This document shows positions 30,824 through 41,284 of a DNA stretch of 64,000 nucleotides, piece after piece. Origin of the DNA: an uncultured Selenomonadales bacterium. Its GTDB lineage: Bacteria; Bacillota; Negativicutes; Selenomonadales; Selenomonadaceae. Both the position numbers and the translations under genes were made by a program. The notes under the pieces are model-generated. The model was not told where the DNA came from and searched no databases. It saw only the letters and a program-made list of their open reading frames with translations. Location: NCBI GenBank assembly GCA_947304355.1, contig CAMZAX010000001.1:1-64000 (forward strand), in the 5' to 3' direction. The first letter of the stretch is position 1. The number at the start of each line of letters is the position of its first letter.

Positions 30824-30874
30824 ATGAATTTGAGTAAATCCCTTGCCACTTTCAACGAGGCGAAAGCAACGTGA
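30824..30874 (+). pseudogene. Truncated duplicate of the hemL 5' end (MNLSKSLATFNEAKAT*)
   Basis: About 42 nt matching the first 14 codons of hemL ([14 protein letters not shown]), with its own RBS-like GAGGTG, then stop. Confidence 0.8.
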
Positions 30875-30982
30875 CGTTGCATCCTGTAGTCGCGCCGCAA
30901 CGTTTCGACGATTTAAAATCATTCACCGCGACGATACGCAACGTTGCACATTGCTAGCATAGTAATTTTGGGAGGGCATATT

Positions 30983-32269
30983 GTGAACTTAACGAAATCC
31001 CTTGCCGCGTTCAACGAGGCGAAAAAATTCATGCCGGGCGGCGTCAACAGCCCCGTGCGTTCGTTTTCGAGCGTCGACAGCAATCCGCCGTTCATATCGC
31101 GCGGCGCGGGCAGTCACATCTTCGACATCGACGGCAACGAGTACATTGATTACGTCGGCTCGTGGGGACCTTTGATTTTGGGTCACGCGCACCCGAAAGT
31201 CGTTGACGCCTTGAAACGCGCCGTCGAACGCGGCACAAGCTACGGCGCACCGACCGAATTGGAAACGCGGCTTGCAAAACTCGTGAACAAAATTTTTCCG
31301 TCGATTGAAGTCATGCGCATGGTCAACAGCGGCACCGAAGCGACCATGAGCGCGCTTAGGGTTGCGCGCGGCTTTACGGGACGCGAAAAGATTATCAAGT
31401 TTATCGGCTGTTATCACGGGCACAGCGACGCGTTGTTGGTCAAGGCGGGCAGCGGTGCGGCGACTTTCGGCGAACCGTCGAGCCCCGGCGTGACACGCGG
31501 CACCGCGCGGGACACGATAACTTTGCCGTATAACGACCTTGCCGCCGTCGAACGAGTCTTTGCCGAATGCGGCGAACAAATTGCGGCTGTTATCGTCGAG
31601 CCCGTCGCGGGCAACATGGGTCTCGTCTTGCCGAAAGAAAATTATCTGCGCGGACTTCGTGACGTTACAAAAAAATTCGGCGCGCTGTTGATATTCGATG
31701 AAGTGATGTGCGGCTTTCGAGTGGCGTTGGGCGGCGCGCAAGAAAAATACGGCGTCACGCCCGACTTGACTTGCTTGGGCAAGATAATCGGCGGCGGGCT
31801 GCCCTGCGCGGCATACGGCGGGCGCGAAGACATAATGCGCAACGTTTCGCCCGACGGACGGATTTATCAGGCGGGTACGCTCAGCGGCAACCCCTTGGCG
31901 ATGACGGCGGGCATTGCGACGTTGACGACCTTGCTTGAAGAAAATTTGACGCCGCAAATCATTGCGCGGACTTCAAAGCTCGTTGACGGACTCAAGACCG
32001 CCGCGCAGATTGCAAACGTCGCGATACAGACGCCGCAAGCGGGCTCAATGTTCGGCGTGTTCTTCAGCGCGCAACCCGTCACGGATTACGACGGAGCGGC
32101 GGCGGCGAATCAAACCCGGTTCAAGAAATTTTTCGCGTCGATGTTGGAGCAGGGCATTTACCTTGCGCCGTCACAATTCGAGACGCTGTTCATGTCGGCG
32201 GCGCATTCGGACGAGGACGTTGACAAAACTTTAACGGCGGCTAAAGTCGCGTTCGAGGTGTGCAGATGA
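30983..32269 (+). CDS. hemL: Glutamate-1-semialdehyde 2,1-aminomutase
   Basis: [53 protein letters not shown] start with GGGAGGG RBS. Confidence 0.95.
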   Translation: MNLTKSLAAFNEAKKFMPGGVNSPVRSFSSVDSNPPFISRGAGSHIFDIDGNEYIDYVGSWGPLILGHAHPKVVDALKRAVERGTSYGAPTELETRLAKLVNKIFPSIEVMRMVNSGTEATMSALRVARGFTGREKIIKFIGCYHGHSDALLVKAGSGAATFGEPSSPGVTRGTARDTITLPYNDLAAVERVFAECGEQIAAVIVEPVAGNMGLVLPKENYLRGLRDVTKKFGALLIFDEVMCGFRVALGGAQEKYGVTPDLTCLGKIIGGGLPCAAYGGREDIMRNVSPDGRIYQAGTLSGNPLAMTAGIATLTTLLEENLTPQIIARTSKLVDGLKTAAQIANVAIQTPQAGSMFGVFFSAQPVTDYDGAAAANQTRFKKFFASMLEQGIYLAPSQFETLFMSAAHSDEDVDKTLTAAKVAFEVCR

Positions 32270-33234
32270 TTGACGAACTGAAAAATTTTGTCGCGGACGG
32301 TATCGGCGCGTGCAGAGTGCTTGTCGTCGGCGACGTGATGTTGGACAAATATTATTTCGGCGAAGTCAGCCGCATATCGCCCGAAGCGCCCGTGCCGATT
32401 GCCCGCGTCATAAACGTCAGCGAAACGCTGGGCGGCGCGGCGAACGTCGCTCACAACTTGGCATTGCTCGGCTGTCAAACGTCAATAATCGGGCAGGTCG
32501 GCGCAGACGCTCACGGCGAAAAATTTCTTGCCCTGCTGAAAAGTATCGGCGTCGACCATTCGGGCTTGATTGAGATTCTGAAACCGACGACGACGAAAAT
32601 TCGCGTGATAAGCGGTCATCAGCAGATGATTCGGCTTGACTTCGAGGACGCGACCGAACTTGACGGCGCGACGACCGATAAGCTGTTGGAGAACTTTTCC
32701 GCGCGCTTGCCGAACGTCGACGCGGTTATCATTTCGGATTACGGCAAGGGCGTCTGCACGAAGAAAATTTGCCGCGAAGTTATCGGCGCGTGTCGTGCGC
32801 AACGCAAAGTCGTCGTCGTCGACCCGAAGGGCGATAATTGGCAGAAATACTTCGACGCGGGCTTTATCACGCCGAACCTTAAGGAACTCAACGCCGTCCT
32901 GCCTAAAGCGATTCCCAACGACGACGCGCAGATTGAAACGGCGGCTCGTCACGTCATCGACGAATTCAACCTGCGCGGCTTGGTTGTGACGCGTTCGGCA
33001 AAGGGCTTGTCGCTGATTGACGGCGAACGGACAACGCACATCAATGCGCGGGCTCAGGAAGTCTACGACGTGTCGGGCGCGGGCGATACGGTTATCGCGG
33101 TGTTCGCGTTGGCATTGGCTGGCGGACTGGACGCGGCGGCTGCGGCTTACCTTGCCAACGTTGCGGCGGGCGTCGTCGTCGCGAAGGTCGGCACCTACGC
33201 CGTCAATCGTCAGGAATTGCTGAATGCGCTTTAA
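32266..33234 (+). CDS. D-glycero-beta-D-manno-heptose-7-phosphate kinase-like PfkB family kinase (RfaE domain I)
   Basis: [57 protein letters not shown] overlap with hemL. Confidence 0.9.
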   Translation: MIDELKNFVADGIGACRVLVVGDVMLDKYYFGEVSRISPEAPVPIARVINVSETLGGAANVAHNLALLGCQTSIIGQVGADAHGEKFLALLKSIGVDHSGLIEILKPTTTKIRVISGHQQMIRLDFEDATELDGATTDKLLENFSARLPNVDAVIISDYGKGVCTKKICREVIGACRAQRKVVVVDPKGDNWQKYFDAGFITPNLKELNAVLPKAIPNDDAQIETAARHVIDEFNLRGLVVTRSAKGLSLIDGERTTHINARAQEVYDVSGAGDTVIAVFALALAGGLDAAAAAYLANVAAGVVVAKVGTYAVNRQELLNAL

Positions 33235-33246
33235 GGAGGTTTGCAC

Positions 33247-34392
33247 ATGACGGGACTATTGGAGACGCCTTACGGCACGCGAGACTTTTTGCCTGCGGAG
33301 GCGGCGGCGAAACGAATCATCGAGCAAAAAATTTTCGAGCTGTTCGCGAGTTACGGCTATGCGGAAGTCGTGACGCCGGCAATGGAATTCTTGGATACGT
33401 TGACGACTTCGGGCGGGCGCGCGCTTGAGCCGCACTTGTTCAAGATGTTCGACGGCAAAAATCGGACGCTTGCCCTGCGCCACGAAATGACGACGCCGAT
33501 TGCGCGGCTTGCAGTCAGTCGTTTGAAGGATTCGCCGTTGCCGCTCAAGCTGTCCTACAACACGAACGTATTCCGCTTCCGCACGAATCAGCCGGGGCGT
33601 CAATGCGAATTTTATCAGGCGGGCGTCGAGCTGTTGGGCGTGTCGAATGCCTTCGCCGACGCGGAAATCGTCGCACTTGCCGCGCAGGCTTTGAGCGTCG
33701 CGGGACTGCACGACTTCAAAATCTGCCTCGGTCAAGTCGAATTCGCGGGCGGACTCATGGCGCACTTGCCGACCGACGTTCAAGCGCAAATCAAATCGGC
33801 AATAGAACGCCACGACATCGTTGCGCTGAACAATCTGGACGTGGATGACGCGCTGAAAAAAATCCCGACGTTGCAGGGCGGGCGTGAAGTTTTGGACACG
33901 GCGCAATCACTTGCCGACAACGACCGCAGTCGCAAGGCTCTGGACAACTTGGCGGAGATTTATCGGTTGCTTGAAATTTACGGCGCGGCTGATAAAATTA
34001 CTTTCGACCTGGGCTTGATTCGCGATTTCGAGTACTACACGGGTATGGTCTTCGAGGCTTATGCGCACGGCGTTGGCTACTCGTTGGCGGGCGGCGGCAG
34101 GTACGATAACATGTTGCAAGACTTCGGCACGGCGTGTCCCGCCACGGGTTTCGCGCTCGGCATCGAACGAATTCTTGACGCACGGAAGTTTCAAGGCGTC
34201 GACGAACCTGCGCGGGCGAAAGATTTTTACGTCAGCTTCGCGGCAGGTCACGAAGACGCGGCGATTCGCAAGGCGGCTGAACTTCGGGCGGCGGGCAAAA
34301 TCGTCGAGATGTCCTTGACACCGCAGACGAAACCCGACGCCGAACGGTCTTGCGCCGAAAAATGTTGTATGGAGTTAGTTTACGCAGTATGA
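33247..34392 (+). CDS. hisZ: ATP phosphoribosyltransferase regulatory subunit (HisZ)
   Basis: HisRS-like: TPYGTRDFLPAEA, LRHEMTTPIARL, DFEYYTGMVFEAYAHGVGYSLAGGGRYD. Confidence 0.85.
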   Translation: MTGLLETPYGTRDFLPAEAAAKRIIEQKIFELFASYGYAEVVTPAMEFLDTLTTSGGRALEPHLFKMFDGKNRTLALRHEMTTPIARLAVSRLKDSPLPLKLSYNTNVFRFRTNQPGRQCEFYQAGVELLGVSNAFADAEIVALAAQALSVAGLHDFKICLGQVEFAGGLMAHLPTDVQAQIKSAIERHDIVALNNLDVDDALKKIPTLQGGREVLDTAQSLADNDRSRKALDNLAEIYRLLEIYGAADKITFDLGLIRDFEYYTGMVFEAYAHGVGYSLAGGGRYDNMLQDFGTACPATGFALGIERILDARKFQGVDEPARAKDFYVSFAAGHEDAAIRKAAELRAAGKIVEMSLTPQTKPDAERSCAEKCCMELVYAV

Positions 34393-34898
34393 GTGTTTTT
34401 GGAAGGATAATGCAGTTCGTCAGAGCTGTGACGGCGCGTGTCAGCGTCGAGGACGGCAAATACATTTCTGCACACCTTAACGCCGAGGAGCAGAAAATTT
34501 TTTTCGCAATGAGCGTCGCCGACCAATATCACAGCTTGCGAACGGCGTACAAGGTTGAGCGGCTGATAATCGAGGACAAGCGCGGCGTCGACCGTGAATT
34601 TTTGATTCGTTGCGCGCTGTTGCACGACACGGGCAGACGTGCCGGCGACTTGACGATTCGCGGGAAAATTTTCGCCGTGCTGATAACGACCTTCGCGCCG
34701 AAATTCGCCGAACGATTGGAAGTCAACGGCAACCGCGCGCTTTACGTCTATCATCATCACGCGGAGATTGGCGCACGGAAACTTCAGCAAATCGGGCTGT
34801 TCAAGGAGGCGAAAATCATCGCCAAACACCACGCCCCGCCCAAGCCCGACGATCCGCTTGAATTGAAACTTTTACGGCTTGCCGACAATGAAAACTGA
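34389..34898 (+). CDS. HD-domain phosphohydrolase
   Basis: HSLRTAYKVERL...LLHDTGRRAGDLTIRGK...YVYHHHAEIGARKL...AKHHAPP. Confidence 0.8.
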   Translation: MSVFGRIMQFVRAVTARVSVEDGKYISAHLNAEEQKIFFAMSVADQYHSLRTAYKVERLIIEDKRGVDREFLIRCALLHDTGRRAGDLTIRGKIFAVLITTFAPKFAERLEVNGNRALYVYHHHAEIGARKLQQIGLFKEAKIIAKHHAPPKPDDPLELKLLRLADNEN

Positions 34899-34917
34899 TT
34901 ACAAATGGAGGCATTGG

Positions 34918-36249
34918 ATGATTCACAAGTTTAAGCAAGGCGACGATTACGTTTTATTGGATGTCAATAGCGGCGCGGTTCATGTGATTGACGAGGCGAC
35001 GTACAAAATCCTTGACGACTTCGACGGCACCAACGACGCCGAAATTTTGCGCAAGCACCCCGACGCCGACACCGCCGAGATTCTCGACGAACTGCACGGG
35101 CTGATTGACGCGGGCTTACTTTTCGCGCCCGAAGTCGACGTTCCGCCCACGTTTAAGGCGCGCGGCGTCGTCAAAAGCCTTTGCCTTATGGTCGCGCAAG
35201 ATTGCAATTTGCGTTGCAAGTATTGTTTCGGCGACGGCGGCACTTTCGGGCACCGCGCCGTTATGTCGGAGGAGGTCGGGCGCGCGGCGGTTGACTTCAT
35301 CATAAAAAATTCGGGCATACGCAAGCACTGCGAGATTGACTTTTTCGGCGGCGAACCGCTGATTAATTTCCGCACAGTCAAGGCCGTGACCGAATACGTC
35401 CGCCAACGCGAAGTCGACACCGGCAAAGTCTTCAAGCTGACGTTGACGACCAACGGCGTTTTGCTCGACGACAAGGCAATCGCTTGGCTCAACGACAACA
35501 ATATTTCGCTCGTGCTCAGTTTGGACGGACGCAAGAAAATTCATGACGCCATGCGCCCCGACATAAGCGGCAAGGGCAGTTACGACCGCGTGCTGAAAAA
35601 TTTCAAGCGTTGCGTCGAAAGTCGCGGCGGCGACAATTATTATCTGCGCGGCACTTACACGAATCGCAACCTTGACTTCACGGCGGACGTCTTGAGTGCG
35701 CTCGACGAAGGCTTTGATATTCTGTCGATGGAACCTGTCGTCTTGAAGGATTCGCCTCTTGCGTTGAACGTTGACGATTTGCCGCGCATTCGCGAAGAGT
35801 ACGACCGCTTGACCGCCGCTTACCTTGAACGTCGCCGCGCAGGCAGAGGATTCTTTTTCTTCCACTTCAACGTTGACTTGTCGAACGGTCCTTGCGTCGC
35901 GAAACGATTGGCGGGTTGCGGCGCGGGGCACGAGTATTTTGCGGTTGCCGAGAACGGCGACTTGTATCCGTGTCATCAATTCGTCGGGCGCGAACGTTAT
36001 CGGCTTGGAAATATTTTTGACGGCGTGGACGAATCTGCGCGGCATTGGCTGAAATATTTTCGCGAATCGCACGTTTTGAACAAGCCGAAGTGCCGCGACT
36101 GTTGGGCGAAATTTTTCTGCAGCGGCGGCTGTCACGCGAACGCCGATTTGTTTCACGGCGACATCCGCGAGCCGTATGAAGTCGGTTGCGAAATTCAGCG
36201 CAAGCGATTGGAGTGTGCCATTTACATTCAAGCCAAGCTTGCCGAATAA
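34918..36249 (+). CDS. Radical SAM/SPASM peptide maturase, SCIFF-maturase-like, with RRE-like N-terminus
   Basis: CNLRCKYCFGDGGTFG, FFGGEPLINFRTV, SPASM-like Cys cluster CGAGHEYF...CRDCWAKFFCSGGCH. GGAGG RBS before ATG 34918. Confidence 0.82.
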   Translation: MIHKFKQGDDYVLLDVNSGAVHVIDEATYKILDDFDGTNDAEILRKHPDADTAEILDELHGLIDAGLLFAPEVDVPPTFKARGVVKSLCLMVAQDCNLRCKYCFGDGGTFGHRAVMSEEVGRAAVDFIIKNSGIRKHCEIDFFGGEPLINFRTVKAVTEYVRQREVDTGKVFKLTLTTNGVLLDDKAIAWLNDNNISLVLSLDGRKKIHDAMRPDISGKGSYDRVLKNFKRCVESRGGDNYYLRGTYTNRNLDFTADVLSALDEGFDILSMEPVVLKDSPLALNVDDLPRIREEYDRLTAAYLERRRAGRGFFFFHFNVDLSNGPCVAKRLAGCGAGHEYFAVAENGDLYPCHQFVGRERYRLGNIFDGVDESARHWLKYFRESHVLNKPKCRDCWAKFFCSGGCHANADLFHGDIREPYEVGCEIQRKRLECAIYIQAKLAE

Positions 36250-36317
36250 AATCTTCAAAGCCTTCCGCATTCGGAGCGACGGGGATTTTTTTTGCGAACG
36301 CGCGGCGCGATAGGAAA

Positions 36318-36347
36318 TTGACAAAAAAAAAAAACAACTACTATAAT
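36318..36347 (+). promoter_or_regulatory. Consensus sigma70 promoter TTGACA-18-TATAAT
   Basis: TTGACA 36318-36323; TATAAT 36342-36347; A12 tract in the spacer. Confidence 0.85.
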
Positions 36348-36389
36348 GCGCGTAATGACTTCAAAAATTTTTTGGGGAGATGATTTTTT

Positions 36390-39300
36390 ATGTCCGATGT
36401 TCTTCACGGCAACGCAGGCGAAGACATTATCAACGTCAGCGAGGACAAAACGCAAGTCTACGGTTTGAAAGGCCACGACACGCTTGTAAGCGGCGGATAC
36501 AGCCACGTCCTGCTTATCGGCGGGTCGGGTGACGATCACTTGATTATGGCGGGCGGCAACGGCACGCTTTCAGGCGGCGGCGGCTCCGACATCTTCGAGC
36601 TGAATTATTCCGCGTCAAAGGCACTGTCCGCTGTTATCGAAGATTTTGTACCGGGCGAAGACAAAATCGTCGTCAACTTCGCGGGCTCCGCCGCACCGAC
36701 AACTTTAAAATCCGTCAGCGGCACCGATGTCGTTTGGAGCGATTTAACGGGCAACCTCAACGTCACGCTCAAGGGCGTCCGCGACAACGATTACTTCGAC
36801 GGCGACGCCCCCGAAGAGGCTTGGGAGGTTTTGAGACTCACCAACAAAGAGCGCGAAAATCCTACGACTGTCGCGGGGCAATCGATACCCGAAGTTAAAG
36901 ACCTTCCTTGGCTCACGCTGTCGGACGGCTTGATGAAGGCGGCAGAAATTCGCGTTAAGGAGATAACCGCGCTCGGCGAAAGCGGCATTTTGGACGTGTT
37001 CAAGCACGACCGCACAGACGGTTCCTCTTATTCCTCGGTTTTTGACGACGTCAACAAACATTATTTACCTTACGGCGAAAACATTCATGCAGGCTCCTCT
37101 TTGGCGTCGGGTGCCGGGGCTTCTTGGATAGGCTCTGAAACTCACCACAAAAATATTTTGAGCATCAATCCCAACAACAATCAACCTGCCAATTACCTTA
37201 AGCTCGGCGTCGGCTACAATTACGACGACACCGATCCTACCGACACCAGATGGTATTGGGAACAATTGTTCGGCGGCTCTATGAAAGACCCCGCGCCCGA
37301 ACCCGTCGACGTTTCAACCGTAAACCTCAGCGTCAGTTCGGTCTTGAAATTCATTCAAGGTGACGACAAACCCAATACAATCAGCAACACCGTTTTCGGC
37401 GCGACGATTGACGCGCTCGGCGGCAACGACTCAATCACAAACAGCGGCTTCAACGTCTCAATCAGCGGCGGCAACGATAACGACACAATCGACAACAGCG
37501 GCTCATTCACGACAATCAACGGCGGGCTCGGCAACGACCGTATCAACTTGAACGGCGCGCAGAGTGTTCTGATTCAATACAAGGCGGGCGACGGCTCCGA
37601 TACAATCAGCGGCTTCAACGCAAGCGACACGTTCAGCCTTTCAGGCGGCGAATACACGCCCGTCACCGTCGGCAATGATGTCGTCGTAAGTCTCGGCACC
37701 GATTCTGTCACTTTCGTTGACGCGGCAAGCTTGGAGACTTTCAGTATCGTCGGCGGCACGCGCAGCAAACTTTATATCGGCACGCTCGGCAACGACAGTA
37801 TCAACGTCACCGGCGTCAGCGGCGCGATGATTGAACCGCTCGGCGGCAACGACACAATCGACGGCTTCGACACCAATGACACGTTGCAAATCGCGGGCGG
37901 CTCTTACACTTCCCTCACGCTCGACGGTAATTTAATCTTGTCGAAAGGCGCGGACACGATAAACATTTTGGGTGCGGCAAACTTGTCGCCGATTAACATC
38001 GCGGGCTACAGCGGCATCCCCGTCACCGTCGAAAGCGCATTGCTCATTCGCGGCACGGAAGGCGCGGACGATTTGAAAGTTCCGTGGGACAACGCGACTG
38101 TTCGGGCTCTCGGCGGCGACGACACCATTACCAACAACGCCAACAACGTTTCAATCGGCGGCGGCTCCGGCAATGATTACGTCTACAACAATGACAACCA
38201 CCGCACGGTTTACGTCTACGAAAGCGGCAATGACACAATCGAAGGCTTCAACGAAGACGACACGCTCAATATCGGCAACTACACTTATACGCTCGAAACA
38301 ATCGGCTCCGATATTCTCGTCAGCATAATCGACACCTCCGCCGCGGCCGTCGGCACCGTCACGTTGAAAGATTATCCCGCAGGGCAAGAGCCTAATATCG
38401 ACAATCCCGGTTATCGCCCGCCGAGCAGACCGGGGGAAGAACTTTATGACGACGGAGACTATTCGTTTATTACAGGAACAGACGGCGACGACACAATCAC
38501 CAATACAAGCTCCTATGTCACAATCGACGCGCTCGGCGGCAACGACTCTATCGAAAACCGGGGCTACACAGAAGACGATTCGTCTTACAATTACGGCGTG
38601 TCAATCAACGCGGGCGACGGTTACGATACCGTTTCCAGCTACTCCAATAATTCGACAATCCTCGGCGGCGCGGGCAATGATTCAATCGACAACCACGGAA
38701 GTTCCGTATTGGCAGAAGGCGGCGCAGGTAATGATACGCTCTATAATTTCGGCGGCGGCGACAGCTTAAGCGGCAGCAACGCAACGCTTAACGGCGGCAG
38801 CGGCAATGATTTAATCCACAACTACGCCAATGCAGTGACAATGACGGGCGGCGCGGGCAACGACACGATAACCGACTACGGCAACAGCACCATATCGATT
38901 GACGGCGGCGCGGGCAAAGATACCGTCGAAAATCGCGGCGATAACGTTTCAATCAACGGCGGGAGCGGCAACGACAGCATCAGCAACGAGGGCACGGACG
39001 TCACAATCATCGGCGGCGACGGCTCCGACACGATTGCCAACAAAACGGTCATCTACGCTACTAATAACGGCGGGAGAACCGTTCGCCCCGATAGCGTTTC
39101 GATTAACGGCGGGGCGGGCAATGATTCAATCGACAACACGGGCTCGAACGTGACAATCGGCGGCGGCGACGGCAACGACTCGATTACAAACACGAGTGGC
39201 GATTCGGTGTCAATGGCGGGCGGCGCAGACGACGACTTCATTTCCAACAACGGCTCGCTCGTTACAATCACCGCCGGCACGGGCAACGACTCTGTTTCCA

Positions 39301-40631
39301 ACACCGCCGCGAACGTTTCAATCTCAGGCGGCGATGGCAATGATTACCTTTCAAACAGTGGCGCGAACGTCACGATTCTCGGCGAAGCGGGCAACGACAT
39401 CATCCAAAGCAGCGGCGCGAACGTTTCCATACTCGGCGGCACGGGCAGTGACCGAATCAGTCTGTCCGGCAGTTCGCAAGATAATTTCCTGCGCTACTCG
39501 CTCGGCGACGGCAACGACACCGTTTGGGGCATCGGCGAAGACGACACGTTTAACTTCCTGCTGGATAACTCTTTGCTCACTTCGGTAGGCAGCGGCAACG
39601 ATTTAATCATCAACGTCAGAACGGGCGGCTCAATAACTTTCATAGACGGCAGGAATCATCCGCCTAAATTTACGTTTGGCGAATCGGGCACGTCGGGCGG
39701 CATCTCAGGCGAAGGTGATTCGCCTGGCAACCCCGGCGGCGGTGGCGGCACTTCGACGGGCGGCAATGACGGCGGCAACGACAGCAGCGGCGGAAACACT
39801 TCGGGCGGCACGTCGTCTCGTGAAGGCAGAGCAAGCGCGGCGTCGGGCGGCAGGTCGGCAAGCGGTCTCGGACGCAACGAACACTCGACGACAGAAAACG
39901 CGTCAACCGGAAACTCAAATGCCTTGCCGGAAGCCGTGACGCAATTAACTCACAGAAATACTTCGACGACGACGCAAGAAACTTCAACGACCTCGACAAG
40001 GCAACACGTCTACACGGGCGGCAACCAAGTCATCAGCGATTACGCGGCGGGCGAAAAGATTGTCTTCGGCGCGACGTACACGGGCGCATTTTATGACGGC
40101 AACGGCGACTTCTTCGCGGGCTCGACGACGGGCGCGCTTGTCGTTCAAAACGCCATGAATAAAGTTGTCGACCTCACGGACGCGGCGGGCAATGCGTTCG
40201 TCAAGGCATATGCGGCGACGACTGCGGGCATTATCGACGGACGCGGGCTCGGCGGCTTTGAAGTCATCAACGGCTCGGCGGGCGCGGACGCGATTTACGC
40301 GGGCGACGGCGGCTCACAACTTTGGGGCGGCGCGGACGTTGCCTCGGACGCAATGATGGGCGGCGGCGGCACGGACATTTTCATCGGCGGCAAGAATCAG
40401 GGCGCGGATTACTTCTTGAACGCGTCGTCGGCTGATATTGTTCACTTGAACGATTCGACGTTGAGCGACATCGTTGCGACGGCTGAAGAGAACGGCACAA
40501 TCGGTATCGCGTTCAATACGGGCAACGTCATTGCTGTACAAAGTTCGGAGGCTTTAAGCGCGACGGTTATGCTTGCGGACGGCTCGGCTTACAAATACAA
40601 CCACGCGAACAAATCTTGGCAAAGCGCGTAA
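36390..40631 (+). CDS. Large beta-roll (RTX-like) repeat protein with embedded CAP/SCP domain
   Basis: GGNGTLSGGGGSDIFEL start; CAP-like EEAWEVLRLTNKERENP...YGENIHAG...WIGSETHHKNIL...RWYWEQLFGG; many N-[ST]-G-x-N-V-[ST]-I-x-G-G-x-G-N-D-[ST]-I repeats. Confidence 0.88.
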   Translation: MSDVLHGNAGEDIINVSEDKTQVYGLKGHDTLVSGGYSHVLLIGGSGDDHLIMAGGNGTLSGGGGSDIFELNYSASKALSAVIEDFVPGEDKIVVNFAGSAAPTTLKSVSGTDVVWSDLTGNLNVTLKGVRDNDYFDGDAPEEAWEVLRLTNKERENPTTVAGQSIPEVKDLPWLTLSDGLMKAAEIRVKEITALGESGILDVFKHDRTDGSSYSSVFDDVNKHYLPYGENIHAGSSLASGAGASWIGSETHHKNILSINPNNNQPANYLKLGVGYNYDDTDPTDTRWYWEQLFGGSMKDPAPEPVDVSTVNLSVSSVLKFIQGDDKPNTISNTVFGATIDALGGNDSITNSGFNVSISGGNDNDTIDNSGSFTTINGGLGNDRINLNGAQSVLIQYKAGDGSDTISGFNASDTFSLSGGEYTPVTVGNDVVVSLGTDSVTFVDAASLETFSIVGGTRSKLYIGTLGNDSINVTGVSGAMIEPLGGNDTIDGFDTNDTLQIAGGSYTSLTLDGNLILSKGADTINILGAANLSPINIAGYSGIPVTVESALLIRGTEGADDLKVPWDNATVRALGGDDTITNNANNVSIGGGSGNDYVYNNDNHRTVYVYESGNDTIEGFNEDDTLNIGNYTYTLETIGSDILVSIIDTSAAAVGTVTLKDYPAGQEPNIDNPGYRPPSRPGEELYDDGDYSFITGTDGDDTITNTSSYVTIDALGGNDSIENRGYTEDDSSYNYGVSINAGDGYDTVSSYSNNSTILGGAGNDSIDNHGSSVLAEGGAGNDTLYNFGGGDSLSGSNATLNGGSGNDLIHNYANAVTMTGGAGNDTITDYGNSTISIDGGAGKDTVENRGDNVSINGGSGNDSISNEGTDVTIIGGDGSDTIANKTVIYATNNGGRTVRPDSVSINGGAGNDSIDNTGSNVTIGGGDGNDSITNTSGDSVSMAGGADDDFISNNGSLVTITAGTGNDSVSNTAANVSISGGDGNDYLSNSGANVTILGEAGNDIIQSSGANVSILGGTGSDRISLSGSSQDNFLRYSLGDGNDTVWGIGEDDTFNFLLDNSLLTSVGSGNDLIINVRTGGSITFIDGRNHPPKFTFGESGTSGGISGEGDSPGNPGGGGGTSTGGNDGGNDSSGGNTSGGTSSREGRASAASGGRSASGLGRNEHSTTENASTGNSNALPEAVTQLTHRNTSTTTQETSTTSTRQHVYTGGNQVISDYAAGEKIVFGATYTGAFYDGNGDFFAGSTTGALVVQNAMNKVVDLTDAAGNAFVKAYAATTAGIIDGRGLGGFEVINGSAGADAIYAGDGGSQLWGGADVASDAMMGGGGTDIFIGGKNQGADYFLNASSADIVHLNDSTLSDIVATAEENGTIGIAFNTGNVIAVQSSEALSATVMLADGSAYKYNHANKSWQSA

Positions 40632-40633
40632 AA

Positions 40634-40654
40634 GGAACTAGGAACTAGAAATTA
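40634..40654. repeat. Heptamer element F (GGAACTA x2 plus degenerate unit)
   Basis: GGAACTA GGAACTA GAAATTA immediately after the stop codon. Confidence 0.45.
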
Positions 40655-40655
40655 C

Positions 40656-40695
40656 AAATCCCCGCCGCTCTTCGTGAGTGACGGGGATTTTTTTA
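40656..40695. terminator. Bidirectional terminator with TTCG tetraloop
   Basis: AATCCCCGCCGCTC-TTCG-TGAGTGACGGGGATT followed by T7. Confidence 0.85.
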
Positions 40696-41274
40696 TTGCC
40701 GAATCGCCATGATTAATTCTCGGAGCTTCGTCGCCTTGATAACTTGGTCGAAACAAATCTTTGCCAGAGCGGACGCCGTGCCGCGCGGGTGATAGGCGTC
40801 GTGGAACATCTGTCCGGCTTTCTTGTCGACAAGCGAATCGTTGCGGCGGTCGTAAACAATCAGCTCGGCGCGGGCGGTGCTGTCCAAAATCACGTCGTTC
40901 CACGCGTACATTTCGTGTTGGTTGTAAGTCAACAGCACGGGGCAAACGACAATATCGGCGTCGAGTTCGGCGGCAAGCGGGCGCATTGCTTCGGCAAGTT
41001 TGGCTTTTTTGTCGGCGGCGCGCAGTCGTTGCCAAATGTCGCTTAAAGCGTTGGCGCAATCTGTTGTAGGCAAGTATTCGGCATAGTTGAGCGTTTTGTT
41101 CAACGGAATGTGCAAGGCGCGTGCGATTTTGAATTCAAGGTCGGTGCGCGTGTCCAAGTCGGGCATTGTACTCCGAATGATTATCGGCAGGCGGGCGATG
41201 CGCACGGGCTGAGCAGCTTGAGCCGTCGCCGTCAACAGCAACAGCGCGATTAGTGTGGACAAAAATTTTTTCAA
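40693..41274 (-). CDS. Secreted hypothetical protein
   Basis: TTG start, signal peptide KKFLSTLIALLLLTATAQA; 10 nt downstream of the GTPase gene. Confidence 0.7.
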   Translation of the reverse strand: MKKFLSTLIALLLLTATAQAAQPVRIARLPIIIRSTMPDLDTRTDLEFKIARALHIPLNKTLNYAEYLPTTDCANALSDIWQRLRAADKKAKLAEAMRPLAAELDADIVVCPVLLTYNQHEMYAWNDVILDSTARAELIVYDRRNDSLVDKKAGQMFHDAYHPRGTASALAKICFDQVIKATKLRELIMAIRQ

Positions 41275-41284
41275 GCGAATCACC

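Noticed and set aside
37300-39640. CRISPR-like periodic repeats in the 36-40 kb region
   Set aside because: Repeats are in-frame, degenerate and protein-coding (beta-roll); no constant repeat/unique spacer pattern.
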